64,000 bases of DNA from Hypomesus transpacificus (Eukaryota; Chordata; Actinopteri; Osmeriformes; Osmeridae). This document shows positions 60,109 to 64,000 of the stretch, one piece after another. Numbering within the stretch: the stretch's first letter is position 1; every line of letters begins with the position of its first letter. A program made the translations under genes and the position numbers. Below the pieces are notes generated by a model. It did no database searches, was not told where the DNA came from, and saw nothing but the letters and a program-made list of their open reading frames with translations. Where the stretch lies: NCBI RefSeq assembly GCF_021917145.1, contig NC_061082.1, forward strand, positions 5,130,032 to 5,194,031, given 5' to 3'.

Positions 60109-63100
60109 ATGGAGACAGGAATCCAGCATCAACCGGGTGAGCAATTCGTCCACCCGTTGACCAACCCGGGAGCTACGGGATTATGCCCAGAAATGCTCGA
60201 AGTCTCAGAGGAGGCAAACCGGGCAGGGGATTTCAACCTCGCCGCCGAAATCTACAGCTCTCAACTTGCGGACCTTCAACAACCGGACCGGGGCCTCTGT
60301 TTGCGAAAAGCGGATGCTTTGGCACAGGGAGGTAGGATAGGTGAGGCTCTGGACTCGTACTGTACAGCGGCAAACCTAAGCAATCTGAGACCGGAGGAGT
60401 TGCGTATTCTAGTTGAAAACATTGCACAGACTCTAAGAGAAAAAGATCTAAACGTTTTTAGTGGATCGCGCAGTGGAGACGGCGGACTGGATTCGGATGG
60501 AGACACCGAAGAGGACGAGCCGTTAGACTTATTTTCATGTCGCCTTTGTAAGAATTTGCTTTCTGAACCAGTAACGTTAATGTGTGGCCACACGTTTTGC
60601 AAACCTTGTTTAGAAAATGAAACTGTCACGGATTGCAAACAGTGCAAGTATAAACTGGACAAAAAAGATGGGCAGATTTTGCCATTTGGACTAAGAATAG
60701 ATGTTGTACTAAGTGGGTTGTTGGAAAAATGGTTCGACTCCGAAAGCAAAGCCAGGAGGTTTTGTATAGAAGGAGACATGTTATGGAAAAAACAAGACTA
60801 TGCAGATGCCTTGGAGAAGTACAACAAAGCTGTAGAACTAGGTAAGAATCCGTTGTAAACATCTGGCACATGCACACGTTTAATATTTTAAAAATAACTG
60901 TTTTAATTTGACTGTAATTGAACTTTTTTTCGAAATGGAAAAGCAGACCAGTTGACCTACTTTTTCTGTTCTTTGCGCAGTGTTACCGAAGTGAGGCGGC
61001 ATTTATCCTCATTGCCTTAACTCTGTTACAAAACCTAAACCCGCAGCTTTCTGTTGTTGAATCGTTTTTACATTGTATGTTCCAGTTGTGACCGTGGCCT
61101 TCTGCCGAGATACTTTGGTGTATAAGAGGTGAATCCACAGGCCTAGTCAAGGTTGAATAACCAGGCGCGCATAATGCTTAGATAAGGGCAGTTTGGGACA
61201 TGGAAGTGGCCACTTCTGGGATCTTGCTTATATACGTGTAATCTGTATTATTTTTTGAGAAGCTATTTATTTGGCAGATCACTCAGGTGGTGATGGTGGC
61301 TTTCACAGCCAGCCTGTGTTTCACAGCCAGCCTGTGTTACACAACAAATCCACACCGGCCTTCTGGCAGCTAAGATGCGTCACCACAGTGAGAGGGGAAC
61401 GTGCTACACCAGCAATATGGTCATAACTCAACCTATTTTCCCGAGTCATCCCGAACGGCTTTTGATCGAAGCTCTGGTCATGAACAGCCCTTCATAAACA
61501 CTTGAAAGATTATGCTTTCCTCTGACATTACCCCCCCACCCCCCCCACCCTCAAGCTCTCTGGCTGCAGGAATCCATGCCATGCCATGCCATGCCATGCC
61601 TAGGCAGCTCTAAGGCCGGTTGTAGCACAGCTGATCCATCCCTCTGGAGAGAGAGGGCTGTGGTAGTGCTGACCCCATTCCTGATGTCAGTATGTGACCT
61701 GCTTATATAAACCACTCTGCCAGCTCTTGTGAGACGTGCCCTAGATACATAATTATTCATAAAACTACTGCTTGTTGCAGACTAAAAAGAGGCTGAGTTT
61801 GGGAAGTTATTCGTTTGGATTGATATTTTGAGTTACAAGAGTTAGAAAACGTCCAGATTTCTGATATTCGAAGCAACATTCACTGTCTAAACTGGGACGG
61901 TACATTGTTGCATTCAAACATGCTAGGTAACAAGGGTTCAGAACTGTTCTTCTAGAATGATCCCTGGGCAGTATTTAGATTTGGGAAATGGGAATAACAT
62001 GTCATGTTTTGTGCCCCCTGGTGTTCTGCTGGTCTGAGAGGAGGGGGCAGTTGTGAGAGACGCATCCCAGGGGTGATTGAATTGCAGCCGTTGACTTGGA
62101 CTGGATGTTTGGGCACCGAGTTCAACCGCTTTCTGCCACACGAAAAGTTTTCACAACCTGTAGACTCTGTTCATCCTGCGTCACGCCCGGCGCAAACGCC
62201 ACAGCCCGGTTTCCCAACTCATTTCCAGCAGTTTCCAACCTCTGAGCGGAGATTAGATTGTCTTTATCACTCACACGTGCGCACGTTATGGATGGCACTC
62301 AGCGCTGGCTAATCTTCAGGTGAAGCAGCGAAGTAGCTGAGTAGCCGTCTGCTAAGGAAGAATTCGAGTGGCACTGTGTAGATCTGAATAGTCAAGGGCT
62401 ATGGTTTTAATACAATTTATTAGACTATACAATTACATAAACAAAGCTTTGCTGATCAGTCTCAACGAAGGAGGTGCCATCCACACAGGTTGTTCGCAGG
62501 AGTGATGCCAACCATCACACATGCACTGCCTTATATAAACTTAAGATCAAATGGCATTCTATAAGGTCAATCAATCAATGTAGCAAACTCTGTGATTGGC
62601 TAACTTAACTTAGTGACAGCTTGAAACAATACCAAGTGTCCAGTGTGTCCCAAAGTTCTTTGATGTCACAGCTCCCTCCAGAGCAGTAGATAATAAAGCC
62701 ACAGGGGTTGACCAGTCAAATGGTCAACTGTCCTTTGTGTGACCATCTTCAAACAATACTTTTAATGAACACAAACAATGAAACAGGACACAGTCCTTCT
62801 AGCCAAAGTTCAGAGCAGCTGTCTCATTGACCCCTTACAGTAACCAGAGGACAGAAGGCCATATAAAATGCTTCACCCATCCCCCAGGGCAAGCTGCCCA
62901 CAGAGCCATCAGCACCTCACATTCCGTTGAACTCAACTTAATTATCTTCCCTTCCTGTCTCTTACCAATGAACATAGAAGATTATAGATTTCATACACAT
63001 ACATCTATGCATATGACCAAAATTTCCATTTCACGTCTCACCGCAGCTTCTTTCTTGGTGCGTCTGTCTGATCTGAGCTCTGTCTCTTCGCCCCCACAGC

Positions 63101-64000
63101 GCCCTCTTCAGGCCGCCTGCTGGCACAGCGGGCCAGGCTGCACATGGCCATGAGGAGTTACTGTCTGGCTGTGCAGGACGCTGACAGCATGTGCAGAGTC
63201 AACCCTCTCTGGCCACAGGTGACACTGGGACAAAAATCACTACACACACCACACAATATTTAATAAATGTATCAATGAGTTAAACGGAGTTCCTCTCGAT
63301 TTATTATATTTCTCAGATGTAAATAAACCTCTTCTCTTCTCAGGCCCACTCTCTGAGAGCCTCTGCCCTGATCAGAGCCTCCAGGAAGGAGGAAGCGTTG
63401 CAGGAGTACTTCCTCTGTGTGGCACTGAAGCCTGATTGGACCACAGTCAAGATGGAGGCCCAGAAGGTAACTTCCTTGCTTCACACGGACATGCGTGTGT
63501 GTGGGCATGTCTATCCGACAGGATTAGTGAGGACGCTAAATCCTGCCAGGCCCCTTGCTAGATGATCTCATGACGTCATGGCCTTGTTCCAGCTGGCCTC
63601 TGGGGCAGTGTTTGTCCTGCATGACACAGCTGCTATTAAACCTGTCACACCACACAGAACAGCATGTTAGATATGGCCATGAATACAGGGCCTGTTGGCA
63701 TCAGCAACGCTGGCAGGTGGTGTTTACTTAGCTGTGGTTCTGTCCAACAGCTTCGAATTCTCTGTTCGCCTGCCGGCCAGGTGCTAAATATACCGTCCCT
63801 GCCTTCCGCAAGGTGATGGACTGAAATTGAAGTTTTCAGTTGTCTTTATGCTGCGTTAGTAGGACCTGTTTGGCGTTGAGAAAGCGACCTCATCCATGCA
63901 AGCGCAGGTTCTCACCTTGTTTGGGCAGTGTGATGCCCTCGTGCATGTGTCTGTATGTCTGTTGAGCGTGAGCTGTGTTTGTAGGTGCTGAGCGAGCTGT
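60109..64000 (+). CDS. lonrf2: LON peptidase N-terminal domain and RING finger protein 2, 5' part (runs off right edge)
   Basis: LONRF proteins combine TPR repeats, RING fingers and a C-terminal LON-substrate-binding domain; LONRF2 is a reported neuronal E3 ubiquitin ligase for misfolded proteins. Exons: 60109-60841, 63100-63218, 63344-63466, 63985-64000 (partial), all in phase. Exon 1 (244 codons) holds TPR-like helices (about 30-110), an acidic linker DSDGDTEEDEPLD, a RING finger at 144-180 (CRLC...CGHTFCKPC...CKQC) and the start of a further TPR (EGDMLWKKQDYADALEKYNK). Exons 2 and 3 continue the TPRs (RSYCLAVQDADSMCRVNPLW; EEALQEYFLCVALKPDWTTV). The second RING and the LON domain lie beyond the window. 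LONRF2 rather than LONRF1 or LONRF3 rests mainly on synteny with nms and pdcl3. Confidence 0.92.
60842..63099. other. lonrf2 intron 1
   Basis: This 2.26-kb intron contains a CATGC/CCATG pentamer run at about 61575-61600 and a C-rich run near 61531-61550. No embedded gene or clear transposon was recognised. Confidence 0.5.

Overview
The window is nuclear DNA from a ray-finned (teleost) fish. The genes are compact vertebrate genes with GT-AG introns, the proteins read as fish orthologues of human genes, and the introns and spacers carry fish-type repeats: tRNA-derived SINEs with the GTCTGCTAAATGA tail, small hAT elements with 8-bp target duplications, one full-length RTE-like LINE and many minisatellites. 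I cannot name the species. All exon models were built by hand from splice signals and unbroken reading phase. For eight of the nine genes the phases close perfectly or run off the window edge; nms needs one uncertain exon.

Left block (1-15.3 kb, human chromosome 13q14 content): alg11 (minus, 5' part only; continues off the left edge), lrrc63 (minus, complete, 493 aa) and lcp1/L-plastin (plus, complete, 624 aa). Right block (15.9-64 kb, human 2q11.2 content): cnot11 (minus, 445 aa), rpl31 (plus, 125 aa), tbc1d8 (minus, 20 coding exons, 1138 aa), pdcl3 (plus, 236 aa), a neuromedin-S-like gene nms (minus, about 153 aa) and lonrf2 (plus, 5' part; runs off the right edge). The join of the two human blocks lies in the roughly 600 bp between the 3' ends of lcp1 and cnot11. 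chst10, which sits between NMS and LONRF2 in human, was not seen; that 13-kb stretch (46.7-60.1 kb) is gene-poor and holds a hAT element and an intact LINE.

The genes are not a pathway. They are mostly housekeeping (N-glycan assembly, CCR4-NOT deadenylation, ribosome, chaperoning, Rab-GAP) plus a leukocyte actin bundler and a neuropeptide precursor.

Most notable observations: (1) a 17-bp minisatellite in tbc1d8 that is a tandem multiplication of an authentic 5' splice site (about 18 decoy donors in a row); (2) an nms gene that keeps the signal peptide and the precursor-related peptide but, as far as I can read, has no FRPRN-amide neuromedin core; (3) several minisatellites that run right up to splice sites and form the polypyrimidine tract, one with a duplicated decoy acceptor; (4) an apparently complete, uninterrupted RTE-like LINE with a 13-bp target duplication; (5) four hAT-type elements with perfect 8-bp target duplications, one carrying its own internal minisatellite.
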